From NCBI RefSeq assembly GCF_000685095.1, contig NZ_BAYE01000024.1, positions 25,035 through 89,034 on the forward strand: a DNA stretch of 64,000 nt, read 5' to 3'. The notes beneath the pieces were generated by a model. The model did no database searches. It was not told where the DNA came from and saw nothing but the letters and a program-made list of their open reading frames with translations. Of this stretch, positions 49,997 to 59,075 are shown one piece after another. A program made the position numbers and the translations under genes. How positions within the stretch are numbered: position 1 is the stretch's first letter; every line of letters begins with the position of its first letter. Origin of the DNA: Paraburkholderia caledonica NBRC 102488 (GTDB lineage Bacteria > Pseudomonadota > Gammaproteobacteria > Burkholderiales > Burkholderiaceae).

Positions 49997-50162
49997 GGTC
50001 AAGCCTGCAACAGCGGATACAGGAGGTCGACTATGCGGCAACGCAGACGCCCGGACTTGTCCAGGATTGCGCATTTTCGGCGGCGAACCGCGAGCGCATA
50101 TGTGCCGGGGCGCGGCCAGCCGTATACTCACGCTCATATCCCGCAAGAACGACATCAGTCCC

Positions 50163-51080
50163 GTGAAGCCGAGCCCGCCCGTCGCTGTGAATGACGCCAC
50201 TGAAACGCCGTTTGGCATTCAGTCGGTGTGTCACACGCTCGGCAGCTCGAACGCGATCCTGGACCGGTTTGCGTGGCTCGGTGACGGACTGGCGATTGCC
50301 GTGTGGACGCGCGACACAGAAGTCGCCGAGACAGTCTACGATCGCCCGGGCCACCACACCCTCTCGTGCTATCTGGATGGCGGCTATCGCACCGAGCGGC
50401 AGAAAATGCCGGGGCGTTACGGCGCGCCGTCGCGGCTATGCGCATTACCCGGCGATCATGAATCGCGCTGGTGGGTGCGCGGCCATATGCATTTCATGCA
50501 CCTCTATTTCCTGCCTGAGCACTTCACGCAACGCGCTGTGCAGGAACTGGACCGCGAGCCGCGCGAGTTGACGCTTGCCGATCGCACGTATTTCGAAGAC
50601 GCGCGCATTGCCAGTCTGTGTCAGTCGCTTGCGAACGAACGTTGGGACGCCCCGGACGGTTTGCTGCGCACCAACGAAACCGCACATGAAGTGCTGAGCC
50701 TGCTGTTGCGCTCGCAAGGCGTGCGCCGCACCGGCCTGGCGCTGAAGGGCGGTTTGTCGGTCGCGACGAGACGGCGACTGCTCGATTACATCGAGAGCCA
50801 TCTCGCAGAGCCGCTCACCATCGGTGAACTTGCAGGCGTGGCGGCGCTGTCGGAGTTTCACCTTGCGCGCATGTTCCGCACGTCGTTCGGATTGCCGCCC
50901 GCTGCGTGGATCGCGCAGCAGCGGCTCGAACGCGCGCGCATGCTGTTGCGCACCACTTCACTGCCGCTTCTGCGGATTGCCGAGCTATGCGGCTATGCAA
51001 ACGCGAGCCACTTTAGCCACCGTTTCCGCGAAGGCGTGGGTGTGTCGCCTACCGCGTACCGGCAGGCTGTCCCGGCTTGA
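50163..51080 (+). CDS. AraC family transcriptional regulator
   Basis: A 305-residue AraC/XylS-type regulator. The variable N-terminal sensor domain (with GHMHFMHLYFLPEHF in a cupin-like region) is followed by the paired helix-turn-helix DNA-binding domain (LTIGELAGVAALSEFHLARM, then LPLLRIAELCGYANASHFSH and FREGVGVSPTAYR). The GTG at 50163 is a reasonable start; the frame stays open to 49995 but would overlap the DMT start. It is divergent from the DMT gene. The effector is unknown. Confidence 0.9.
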   Translation: MKPSPPVAVNDATETPFGIQSVCHTLGSSNAILDRFAWLGDGLAIAVWTRDTEVAETVYDRPGHHTLSCYLDGGYRTERQKMPGRYGAPSRLCALPGDHESRWWVRGHMHFMHLYFLPEHFTQRAVQELDREPRELTLADRTYFEDARIASLCQSLANERWDAPDGLLRTNETAHEVLSLLLRSQGVRRTGLALKGGLSVATRRRLLDYIESHLAEPLTIGELAGVAALSEFHLARMFRTSFGLPPAAWIAQQRLERARMLLRTTSLPLLRIAELCGYANASHFSHRFREGVGVSPTAYRQAVPA

Positions 51081-51085
51081 GCACG

Positions 51086-54000
51086 TCATTGCAGCGCCAT
51101 AGCGAGCACACGGGCCACATGAATGGCCTCCACACCTGCGCCATCGTGAATCTGATGACGGCAACTCGTGCCGTCCGCGACCATGACGGTATTGCCGTCG
51201 ATCTTGCGCACCGCTGGCAATAGCGACAACTCGGCCATGGCTTGCGACGTCGCATAGTGCTCCGCTTCGTAGCCAAAGCTGCCGGCCATTCCGCAGCACG
51301 ACGATTCCACCGTCGATACCTTTAACTCAGGAATCCATTTCAGAACGGTTTGCACGGGCGTAAAGGCGTCGAACGCCTTCTGATGACAATGGCCATGCAC
51401 CAGCGCCTGTGGCGTGTCCAAGGGCTTCAACGCAAGCGTCAGGCGACCCGCCTTTTCCTCGCGCACCAGGAATTCTTCGAAGAGGAACGCCTGTTTGGCG
51501 AGCCGCTGTGCTTCGTCGCCGAAGCCGTAGTGCAAAAACTCGTCGCGCAGCGACAGCAGGCACGACGGCTCCAGGCCGACAATGGGCACGCCGCGTTCCA
51601 CGAAAGGCTTGAAGAGATCGAGCATCCGTCTCGCTTCGTACTTCGCTTCGTCAACCAGGCCCGCCGCGAGAAACGTGCGGCCGCAGCAAACCGGCCGCTC
51701 GCCTTCGCGCATGTTGAAGTGCACGGTGTAGCCCGCCGCCTCCAGTACCTTCTGCGCCGCCCTGGCGTTCTCGGGCTCCATGCTGTTATTGAAGGTGTCG
51801 ACGAACAACAGCACTTCCTTCAGCGCCGCGCCATGCGCGTTCACAGTGGGCCTCGCGCTCGACAGAAACGACTTCCTGAAGCGCGGCAAGCTCCGTTCGC
51901 TCGCGAAACCGACCGCGCGTTTGAACAAGGACGACACGAGCGGCACATTGTCGGCAAGTGCGATCAAGCCCGGCATGCGGCTCGCGGTGGCAGCGTAGCG
52001 CGGCATGAAGGCGACGAGCTTGTCGCGCAGCGTCAGGCCATGTCGCTTGACGCGCGCGGCGCGCGCTTCGATCTTGAACTTCGCCATATCGACGCCCGTC
52101 GGGCAGTCGCGCTTGCAGCCCTTGCATGACACGCAGAGATCGAGCGTGTCCTTTACTTCGTCGCTGGCAAGGCCGGCCTCGCCTAGCTGACCGGAGATTG
52201 CAAGACGCAAGGTGTTCGCCCGCCCGCGCGTGACATGCTGTTCGTCTTTCGTCACGCGGTAGCTCGGGCACATCGTGCCTGCATCGAATTTTCGGCAGTG
52301 GCCGTTGTTATTGCACATTTCGACGGCCTTCGCGAGACCGCCTGCGAGGTCGTTGCCGCTGCCCGGCGCGGTTTCGCGGCCAGTCAGCGGATCGCGTTCG
52401 ACGTTCCATGAGGACCAGTCGAGCGCCGGTTCGATGTGCCGTTCCCGATAGCCGGGCGCGAAACGGAAATAGCTCGCGTCGTCCATTTTCGGCGGACGCA
52501 CCATCTTGTCGGGATTGAAGCGATTGTCCGGATCGAACAGCGCCTTGATCTCACTGAACGCATGGTTGAGTTTGGGACCGTATTGCCACGCCACCCATTC
52601 GCCGCGACACAGGCCGTCGCCGTGCTCCCCGGAATAAGCGCCCTTATATTCGCGCACCAATGCCGCGGCTTCCTCGGCAATCGCGCGCATTTTCACCGCG
52701 CCGTCGCGGCGCATGTCGAGAATCGGCCTAACGTGCAGCGTGCCGACGCTCGCATGCGCGTACCAGGTGCCCTCCGTGCCATGCCGATGAAACACCTCCG
52801 TCAACTGGCTTGTGTACTCGGCGAGATGTTCGAGCGGCACCGCGCAGTCTTCGATGAAAGACACCGGCTTGCCGTCGCCCTTCATGCTCATCATGATGTT
52901 GAGGCCGGCCTTGCGCACTTCCCACAGCGCCTTTTGTGCGTTCGCGTCCGACATTTCCACAACCGAGCCAGGCAAACCGAGATCGGCCATCAATTCGGAA
53001 AGTTGCCTGAGCGACTCGAGTTGCGCGTCGCGCGACTCGCCCGCGAATTCCACGAGCAGCACCGCTTGCGGCTCGCCGACCAGCGCCTTTTCGACGACCG
53101 GACGAAACGCAGGGTTGCTCATCGCCAGATCGATCATGGTGCGGTCGACCAGCTCCACCGCGACCGGCTTCAGCTTGACGATGTGCTGGGTCAGATCCAT
53201 CGACTGCCAGAACGTCGGAAAGTTGACCACGCCCAGCGTTTTATGCGCGGGCAACGGCGCGAGCTTCAGCGTCAACTGACGGCTGAATGCGAGCGTGCCT
53301 TCCGAGCCGACCAGCAGATGCGCGAGGTTCGCCACGCCGTCGTCGGTATAAGCGCGCGGATTCTGACAGTCAAACAGGTCGATGTTGTAGCCGGCCACGC
53401 GGCGCAACACTTTCGGCACGCGCGCCACGATTTCGTCGCGCTCGCGTTGCGCGATCTGCTTGACGCCTTCGAATATCTGCTGCAAACGCGCGCCTTGCGG
53501 CGCATTGCGCAACGAAGCGAAACGCGCTTCGGTGCCGTCCGCGAGAATCGCGTCGATGGCTTCGACGTTGTGCACCATGTTGCCGTATTCAATCGAGCGC
53601 GAACCGCACGAATTATTGCCCGCCATGCCGCCGATCGTGCATTGCGCCGCTGTCGACACGTCCACCGGAAACCAGAGACCGTGCGGCTTGAGCCACGCGT
53701 TCAGATGATCGAGCACGACGCCCGGCTCGACCGTCACCGTGCGCGCCTCCAGATCGAAATCGACGATATTGTTCAGCCATTTGCTCGTGTCGATCACGAG
53801 CGCTTCACCAACCGTCTGTCCGCATTGACTCGTGCCCGCGCCGCGTGCAAGCAGCGGTACTTTCTCGCTGCGAGCAATTTCAAGTGCGATGCGCAGATCG
53901 TCCTGGTCGCGCGGCACGACGACGCCGACGGGCATGATCTGATAGATCGACGCATCGGTCGCATAACGTCCCCGGCTTGCTGCATCGAACAGCACGTCGC

Positions 54001-54106
54001 CACGCAACGATTTACGCAGATGTTGCGCGAGCGGCGTCATCAGACGCGCCGTGGACGGCACGAGATGAATCGGCTTGACCAGCAAAGCGGAAGTGGGATT
54101 CGTCAT
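51086..54106 (-). CDS. FAD-linked / 4Fe-4S / CCG-domain oxidoreductase (YdiJ-like D-2-hydroxyacid dehydrogenase)
   Basis: A 1006-residue multidomain dehydrogenase. An FAD-binding PCMH domain (PLLARGAGTSQCGQ, NNSCGSRSIEYGNMVHN) is followed by the FAD-linked oxidase C-terminal domain (GAYSGEHGDGLCRGEW). A ferredoxin-like 4Fe-4S segment (CVSCKGCKRDCPTGVDMAKF) comes next, then two CCG cysteine-rich domains (RPVCCGRTFLAAG, ESSCCGMAGSFGYE). The architecture matches YdiJ-type D-2-hydroxyglutarate dehydrogenases and D-lactate dehydrogenases that pass electrons to the membrane quinone pool. It is the last gene of the GntR-linked catabolic run, 69 bp behind the hydratase gene. Confidence 0.92.
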   Translation of the reverse strand: MTNPTSALLVKPIHLVPSTARLMTPLAQHLRKSLRGDVLFDAASRGRYATDASIYQIMPVGVVVPRDQDDLRIALEIARSEKVPLLARGAGTSQCGQTVGEALVIDTSKWLNNIVDFDLEARTVTVEPGVVLDHLNAWLKPHGLWFPVDVSTAAQCTIGGMAGNNSCGSRSIEYGNMVHNVEAIDAILADGTEARFASLRNAPQGARLQQIFEGVKQIAQRERDEIVARVPKVLRRVAGYNIDLFDCQNPRAYTDDGVANLAHLLVGSEGTLAFSRQLTLKLAPLPAHKTLGVVNFPTFWQSMDLTQHIVKLKPVAVELVDRTMIDLAMSNPAFRPVVEKALVGEPQAVLLVEFAGESRDAQLESLRQLSELMADLGLPGSVVEMSDANAQKALWEVRKAGLNIMMSMKGDGKPVSFIEDCAVPLEHLAEYTSQLTEVFHRHGTEGTWYAHASVGTLHVRPILDMRRDGAVKMRAIAEEAAALVREYKGAYSGEHGDGLCRGEWVAWQYGPKLNHAFSEIKALFDPDNRFNPDKMVRPPKMDDASYFRFAPGYRERHIEPALDWSSWNVERDPLTGRETAPGSGNDLAGGLAKAVEMCNNNGHCRKFDAGTMCPSYRVTKDEQHVTRGRANTLRLAISGQLGEAGLASDEVKDTLDLCVSCKGCKRDCPTGVDMAKFKIEARAARVKRHGLTLRDKLVAFMPRYAATASRMPGLIALADNVPLVSSLFKRAVGFASERSLPRFRKSFLSSARPTVNAHGAALKEVLLFVDTFNNSMEPENARAAQKVLEAAGYTVHFNMREGERPVCCGRTFLAAGLVDEAKYEARRMLDLFKPFVERGVPIVGLEPSCLLSLRDEFLHYGFGDEAQRLAKQAFLFEEFLVREEKAGRLTLALKPLDTPQALVHGHCHQKAFDAFTPVQTVLKWIPELKVSTVESSCCGMAGSFGYEAEHYATSQAMAELSLLPAVRKIDGNTVMVADGTSCRHQIHDGAGVEAIHVARVLAMALQ

Positions 54107-54175
54107 AACGTCGGTGTTGTTGCAATACGCAGAAATCGCGGCGCAACGCGGCAAAGCGCGCGAGCGCCCGAACGG

Positions 54176-54961
54176 TCAATACAACGTGACGCTTACCGAT
54201 GGCAGTCCTTCGATGCGTCCGTGTGCCGTGCCCGCGCTTCGTGGGAAGAACATGCCGGTGTACGAACCGGTCGTCACGACCATTTCCGGCGTCACGGTGA
54301 CGCCACGCGACGTCGCGTGATTGACAAGCCACGTGAGCAATCGGCGCGGATCGCCTGCGGGATTGGCTGGCGTCAATTCCACGACATCGCGTCCGTTGAA
54401 ATCGAAACGCAGCGCGGGCGAGACAAACGGAAAGCTCTCGTCGTACGGCATGAATTCGCCGACGACGAGCGCGCCGTGGTTCTGCAAGTCCGCCAGTTGC
54501 GCGAGCTTGTCGACGTCCGGCCACGCGTCAAAACGGCTCGCGACGATTTCGATGGTCGCGCCGAACGAGCCGATTGCGGCATGCACGTCGGCCTCGCTAT
54601 AAGGCGTTGTGGAGGGCTCGAAACTGCGACCGAAACGAAAGGCGATCTCCAGTTCCAGGCCCAATGGCGCGAAGGCCGCGCGCGGCACAGTAGCGCCGTC
54701 GGGATACCGGTCGACCTCCGGCAACGGCGCGCCCTGGATCGGCCCGCTGTCCGACTTGGCGCCGATCTTCCAGCCGCCGATGCGCGCGCCGGCAATGGCC
54801 AGGATCTCATGCTGGACCGCGTATGCCGCGCCGGCGTCGGTCGGCGTGAGATTGGGCGGAAGGTTGTCGAGCGTCGCATGATCGCGGCGCGCATCGGCGA
54901 GCAAGCGGCTCAGAGGCAACGTGGTCAGCTTCATGGCGTCGGCGCGAGAGGACTTAAGCAT
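54176..54961 (-). CDS. 2-keto-4-pentenoate hydratase family protein
   Basis: This 261-residue protein belongs to the MhpD/DmpE branch of the FAH superfamily. GGWKIGAKSDSGPIQGAPL is the conserved N-terminal block, GLELEIAFRFGR and EIVASRFDAW carry metal-binding acidic residues, and LQNHGALVVGE follows. The C-terminal GVTVTPEMVVTTGSYTGMFF is typical. Such enzymes hydrate 2-hydroxypenta-2,4-dienoates or decarboxylate related keto acids. The start could be the ATG at 54961, three bases after the MFS stop, or the one at 54934. It is coupled to the MFS and dehydrogenase genes. Confidence 0.88.
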   Translation of the reverse strand: MLKSSRADAMKLTTLPLSRLLADARRDHATLDNLPPNLTPTDAGAAYAVQHEILAIAGARIGGWKIGAKSDSGPIQGAPLPEVDRYPDGATVPRAAFAPLGLELEIAFRFGRSFEPSTTPYSEADVHAAIGSFGATIEIVASRFDAWPDVDKLAQLADLQNHGALVVGEFMPYDESFPFVSPALRFDFNGRDVVELTPANPAGDPRRLLTWLVNHATSRGVTVTPEMVVTTGSYTGMFFPRSAGTAHGRIEGLPSVSVTLY

Positions 54962-54964
54962 CGC

Positions 54965-56251
54965 TTACACGCCCATGCGGGGCGAGACCTGCCCCTTGTC
55001 CGCGGGATCGTCTGCAAACTTGCTCTCCGGTTGCATGCGGAACGCGAGCACGACACCAATCGCCATCAACAGCATGCTGCCGACGAACGGCAACTCCCAG
55101 CTGCCGAAGTAGTCGATCAGGAAGCCGCCCATCACGGGCGAGATGATCGCCGCGAGCGCCGAGCCCGTGTTCATCATGCCGCTCGCCGTGCCCGAGGCTT
55201 CCGGCGCGATGTCCATCGGAATGGCCCACATCGGGCCAATCGTCATCTCGGCGAAGAAGAAGCCCGACGCGAGACACGCCATCGACAGATACACGTTGTG
55301 CGTGAACATAATCGGAATCAGCGACAGCAGGCAGAACATCATGCACACCGACACCATCCAGCTGCGTGCGCGCTTCAGGCTCCCGGTTCGCTTGTAAATG
55401 AAGTCGGTCACGACGCCGCCAAGCGTATCGCCCACCACGCCGGCGAGGAACACGACCGATGCGAAGATCGCCGACTTCTTCAGTTCCAGGTGATAGCTGT
55501 GCAGGAAGTATTGCGGAATCCAGCTCAGGAACAGCCACAGTGTCCAGCCATAGCAGAAGTACACGATCGTAACGGGCGCCATGCGGCGAAACAGCTTGCC
55601 CCAGGGCACGCCCGCCGACTTTGCTTTCGGCGCGGGCAATACTTCGAGCTCTTCCTTCGTGATACGCGGATGGTCTTTCGGATGCTCGGTGAACGTCAAA
55701 GCCCACACGACGACCCACAATAGACTGAACGCACCGCAGATGTAGAACGATTCGCGCCATCCCCAGTTCGCCATCACGAGTACGACGATGCCGGGCGCGA
55801 CCGCATTGCCGACGCGCGAGGCCGCATGCGTGATGCCCTGCGCGAAGCCGCGTTTTTCTTTCGCGACCCAGCGCGCCATCGCAGATGTCGCCGCCGGAAA
55901 GGTCGCGCCTTCACCGAAACCGAGCAGCACGCGCGCCGCCAGCAGCGAAATGAGGCCACCGGCAAAACCGGTCAGCAAGGTCGCGATGCCCCACACCGCG
56001 CCGCACGCGAGCAGCGTGCGTCTTGCGCCAAAACGATCGCTCACCCAGCCGCCGATAATCTGAAACAGCAGATACGGATACGCGAAAGCCGAGAACACCA
56101 GCCCGACTTCCGTATGCGAAAGATGGAATTCCTTGCCGAAGCCCGCCGCCGCCGTACTGACGTTGACGCGGTCCAGGTAAGTGATGAAGTACATGATGCA
56201 GAGCATCAATAGAACGATACTGGTCGCACTGGTCCCACGAAACCGCTTCAT
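54965..56251 (-). CDS. MFS transporter (anion:cation symporter type)
   Basis: A 428-residue twelve-helix major facilitator of the ACS branch (hexuronate, galactonate, glucarate and phthalate carriers). MYFITYLDRVNVSTAAAGF in helix 1 is the ACS signature, followed by GGWVSDRFGARRTL and VLLGFGEGATFPAATSAMAR. A central charged loop (HPKDHPRITKEELEVL) separates the halves. It imports a small organic anion with protons. CGGAGAGAG-like sequence precedes the ATG at 56251. It is the second gene of the run behind the aminotransferase, but a 243-bp gap lies between the two. Confidence 0.9.
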   Translation of the reverse strand: MKRFRGTSATSIVLLMLCIMYFITYLDRVNVSTAAAGFGKEFHLSHTEVGLVFSAFAYPYLLFQIIGGWVSDRFGARRTLLACGAVWGIATLLTGFAGGLISLLAARVLLGFGEGATFPAATSAMARWVAKEKRGFAQGITHAASRVGNAVAPGIVVLVMANWGWRESFYICGAFSLLWVVVWALTFTEHPKDHPRITKEELEVLPAPKAKSAGVPWGKLFRRMAPVTIVYFCYGWTLWLFLSWIPQYFLHSYHLELKKSAIFASVVFLAGVVGDTLGGVVTDFIYKRTGSLKRARSWMVSVCMMFCLLSLIPIMFTHNVYLSMACLASGFFFAEMTIGPMWAIPMDIAPEASGTASGMMNTGSALAAIISPVMGGFLIDYFGSWELPFVGSMLLMAIGVVLAFRMQPESKFADDPADKGQVSPRMGV

Positions 56252-56494
56252 CGTCTCTCTCCATTTGCATGTATCGACGGCGTTCCTGAGATGGCGCGCT
56301 TCGTCGTCGCGAGGCGGCACGCGCCGCCTCGCCATCGCATTGTTCGGGCCGCGTTCTGTGCGCGGCTTCGTGATGGAACTGACTTCGTTGATGCCTGCTT
56401 TCGTTGCGGTCTGCTTTTTTCGATGCGTTGCCGCGGCTTGTTGAGCGGGTCCGGTTTTGCGACGTGGCCAGCACAGCTTGTTTTGCCGCTTCGT

Positions 56495-57715
56495 TCAGGC
56501 TGCCGCCTTCAAACCGGACGCTTGCGTCGGCTCGCTCAACCACTCCATAGCGGCAGGCAAGCCGCTTCCCTTGAGCGGAACGCCCGCGAGCCGCAAGCCC
56601 ATTTCGCAACCTGCGAGCGTCGCGAGCAGCATCAGGTCGTTGCAATCGCCCAGATGACCGATGCGGAACATGCGCCCTTTCATCTTGCCGAGACCCGTGC
56701 CGAGCGACATGTCGAAGCGTTCGTAGATCAGCTTGCGAACGGCGTCGGCATCGACGCCGTCGGGCATCATCACGCCCGTCAGCACCGGGCTATATACAGC
56801 CGGATCGGCGCACTGGATTTCCAGGCCCCAGGCGCGCACCGCGCGGCGAGTCGCCTCGGCAAGACGCTCGTGACGCGCGAACACGTTGTCGAGCCCTTCG
56901 CCGAGAATCATTTCGAGCGCTTCGTGAAGCCCGTACAGCAGGTTCGTGTTCGGCGTGTAGGGCCAGTAGCCCGTCTTGTTCATCTCGACGATTTCATTCC
57001 AGTCCCAGAAGCTGCGGGGCAACTTTGCATGCTTGCTCGCGGCCACGGCTTTCGGCGAAATCGCGTTGAAGCTGATGCCTGGCGGCAGCATCAGGCCCTT
57101 CTGCGAGCCTGAAACGGTGACGTCGACGCCCCACTCGTCGTGGCGATAATCGGCGCAGGCAAGGCCCGAGATCGTGTCGACGAGCAATAGCGCGGGATGT
57201 CCTGCGGCGTCGATTGCGCGCCGCACGGCGGCGATATCCGAAGTCACGCCCGTGGACGTTTCGTTGTGCACGACGCACACCGCCTTGATCGAGTGCTGCG
57301 TATCTTCGCGCAGACGCGCTTCGATCATTTGCGGTTGAACGCCGCGGCGCCAACCCTCGATGCCGGGCAAGCCAAGAAACTCAGGCTTGAGCCCCAAGCT
57401 TTCGGCCATCTTTTTCCAGAGCGTTGCGAAGTGCCCGGTCTCGAACATCAGCACATGATCGCCGGGGCTCAACGTGTTCGAAAGCGCCGCTTCCCATGCG
57501 CCGGTGCCGGACGCCGGATAGATCACCACGGGATGCTGTGTCTTGAAGATCTTCTTAATCCCGTCGAGCACTTTCAGACCCAGTTCGCCGAACTCAGGGC
57601 CGCGGTGGTCGATGGTCGGGTAGCTCATCGCCCGGAGGATGCGATCGGGCACGGGGCTCGGCCCCGGAATCTGCAGAAAGTGACGGCCGGCGGGATGAAA
57701 ATCTAACTTCAACAT
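56495..57715 (-). CDS. PLP-dependent aminotransferase (alanine/serine-glyoxylate aminotransferase family)
   Basis: A 406-residue fold-type I class V aminotransferase. IPGPSPVPDRILRAMSYPTI is the family start, YPASGTGAWEAAL binds the cofactor phosphate, VVHNETSTGV and LLLVDTISGLA flank the PLP ring, and Lys206 in VSGSQKGLMLPPG is the Schiff-base lysine. Serine-glyoxylate aminotransferase is the nearest activity; 2-aminoethylphosphonate-type relatives are also similar. The ATG at 57715 has GGAGGAG upstream. It is the promoter-proximal gene of the catabolic run, with a palindrome immediately upstream and the GntR regulator divergent. Confidence 0.92.
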   Translation of the reverse strand: MLKLDFHPAGRHFLQIPGPSPVPDRILRAMSYPTIDHRGPEFGELGLKVLDGIKKIFKTQHPVVIYPASGTGAWEAALSNTLSPGDHVLMFETGHFATLWKKMAESLGLKPEFLGLPGIEGWRRGVQPQMIEARLREDTQHSIKAVCVVHNETSTGVTSDIAAVRRAIDAAGHPALLLVDTISGLACADYRHDEWGVDVTVSGSQKGLMLPPGISFNAISPKAVAASKHAKLPRSFWDWNEIVEMNKTGYWPYTPNTNLLYGLHEALEMILGEGLDNVFARHERLAEATRRAVRAWGLEIQCADPAVYSPVLTGVMMPDGVDADAVRKLIYERFDMSLGTGLGKMKGRMFRIGHLGDCNDLMLLATLAGCEMGLRLAGVPLKGSGLPAAMEWLSEPTQASGLKAAA

Positions 57716-57733
57716 TGCGCTCCTCCGATTGAA

Positions 57734-57747
57734 TTTTGCATGCAAAA
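57734..57747. promoter_or_regulatory. Perfect palindrome, candidate GntR operator
   Basis: TTTTGCATGCAAAA is a perfect 14-bp palindrome, 19 bp upstream of the aminotransferase ATG. A related TTTGTATGCAAAA covers the GntR start codon at 57871-57883. Two similar sites at both promoters fit repression by the intervening GntR/FCD regulator. Confidence 0.6.
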
Positions 57748-57875
57748 AACTATATCAGACGAGTTCGGACAGGCGAAAGACCAAAATCGCCTTTGCGCAC
57801 AGGTGTTTACCCGTGCTGTTTCGCCGTGCGCGGCTATCCGATAAAATCGAATCCAATGTGGATAAGGAAGTTTGT

Positions 57876-58601
57876 ATGCAAAATTCGGAATTTGAGGCAA
57901 GCCTGCCCACGGCGGCCGTGTTGCCGAAAGTGGAGCGTCAGCGCTTGCATGACACGGTTGTGGAGCACATCCGCCGGTTCATCGTCGAGGGCGTACTTGA
58001 GCCGGGCAAGAAGCTGAACGAGCGCGAGCTGTGCGAAACGCTTGGCATTTCCCGCACGCCGTTGCGTGAGGCGCTCAAGGTGTTGGCCGCTGAGGGGTTG
58101 ATCGAGATTTCGCCGAACCGGGGCGCGTCGGTGTGGAAGATGTCGGAGGCGGAGTTGCGCGAGACGTTCGAGTTGATGAGCGGTCTCGAGGCTTTTTCGG
58201 GCGAACTGGCAGCCGACCGGATGACGGCGGCGGAGCTTGCCGACATCAAGGCGTTGCATTACGCAATGCTCGCTTGTCGCGCGCAAAACGACCTGGCTGG
58301 GTACTACAGCCGGAATCAGGCGATCCACGACAAGATCAATGAGGCCGCGCGGAACTCAGCGCTTCGGCAGACTTATATCTCGGTGAATCGGCGCTTGCAG
58401 GCGCTGCGTTTCCGGTCCAATTTTCAGATCCCGAAGTGGGACAGCGCCATTCATGACCACGACGAAATGTTGAAGGCACTCGAGGCGCGGGACGGCAAGA
58501 GGCTCAGTCAGATTCTTCGGCAACATCTGCTTGATAAGCGCGATGCGGTCTTGCAGGTGCAGTCGAGGGAAGAGGCGGCGGGGTCGGGGTTGAAGGCTTG
58601 A
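57876..58601 (+). CDS. GntR family transcriptional regulator (FCD subfamily)
   Basis: A 241-residue GntR regulator. The winged helix-turn-helix reads EHIRRFIVEGVLEPGKKLNE and ELCETLGISRTPLREALKVL. The FCD effector domain follows (ETFELMSGLEAFSGELAADR, then NQAIHDKINEAARNSAL and HDHDEMLKALEARDG with the metal-binding Asp/His pattern). AAGGAAG precedes the ATG at 57876. An open frame extends back to 57729 without homology. It is divergent from the aminotransferase-MFS-hydratase-dehydrogenase run and presumably represses it until an organic acid ligand binds. Confidence 0.93.
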   Translation: MQNSEFEASLPTAAVLPKVERQRLHDTVVEHIRRFIVEGVLEPGKKLNERELCETLGISRTPLREALKVLAAEGLIEISPNRGASVWKMSEAELRETFELMSGLEAFSGELAADRMTAAELADIKALHYAMLACRAQNDLAGYYSRNQAIHDKINEAARNSALRQTYISVNRRLQALRFRSNFQIPKWDSAIHDHDEMLKALEARDGKRLSQILRQHLLDKRDAVLQVQSREEAAGSGLKA

Positions 58602-58810
58602 GGGGTGTCGTACGTGCCGATGCGGGTCATGCGCTGGCGCGCAAGCGCGGAAATTTGTTCGATCGAAAGGTGCACTGACCTTTGGATAGCATCGTGTGAT
58701 AGGCAGTCTGCGGGATAGGGTCATGGGGATCTCGTCCTGGACAAGCTAAGTGACTTGCCTGAAGTCTGAACAGGCGAGTTTTCCTCCGTTCTGCGACGTG
58801 GACACGCCGG

Positions 58811-59062
58811 CTAAACGATGCTGGAAATCAGGCTGCATCCGCATGTGGCACGGTGACCCTGTCGGGCAACCGGTACGCCGTGGTCAGTGATCTTTTCGTC
58901 GCCCTCGATGATGACATTGGGCTTTACGTCCGGATGCTGCGCACATGTCACATGGTCGCCCTTGCGGGCGACGCGCCTGCCGCCGTAATGCATGGTGTCG
59001 GAGGCGGTGATGACTTCGCCGCCGTGATCGGTGCTGTCGCCGAGTCGGATAAGGTCAATCAT
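58811..59062 (-). CDS. PAAR-domain protein (type VI secretion spike tip)
   Basis: This 83-residue protein consists of one PAAR domain. The pattern LIRLGDSTDHGGEVITAS, RRVARKGDHVTCAQHPD, NVIIEGDEKITDHGVPVARQ and HRATCGCSL contains the His/Cys zinc ligands at the cone tip. PAAR proteins sharpen the VgrG spike of the type VI secretion system and can recruit effectors. It is the last gene of the minus-strand vgrG-effector-immunity cassette, 13 bp behind the candidate immunity gene. Confidence 0.93.
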   Translation of the reverse strand: MIDLIRLGDSTDHGGEVITASDTMHYGGRRVARKGDHVTCAQHPDVKPNVIIEGDEKITDHGVPVARQGHRATCGCSLISSIV

Positions 59063-59075
59063 GATTGCTGTTCGG

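Noticed and set aside
52436..55723. A 1095-codon open frame on the plus strand
   Set aside because: It lies antisense across the dehydrogenase, hydratase and MFS genes. Its His/Arg-rich composition is the usual shadow of GC-rich coding DNA, and it has no family features.
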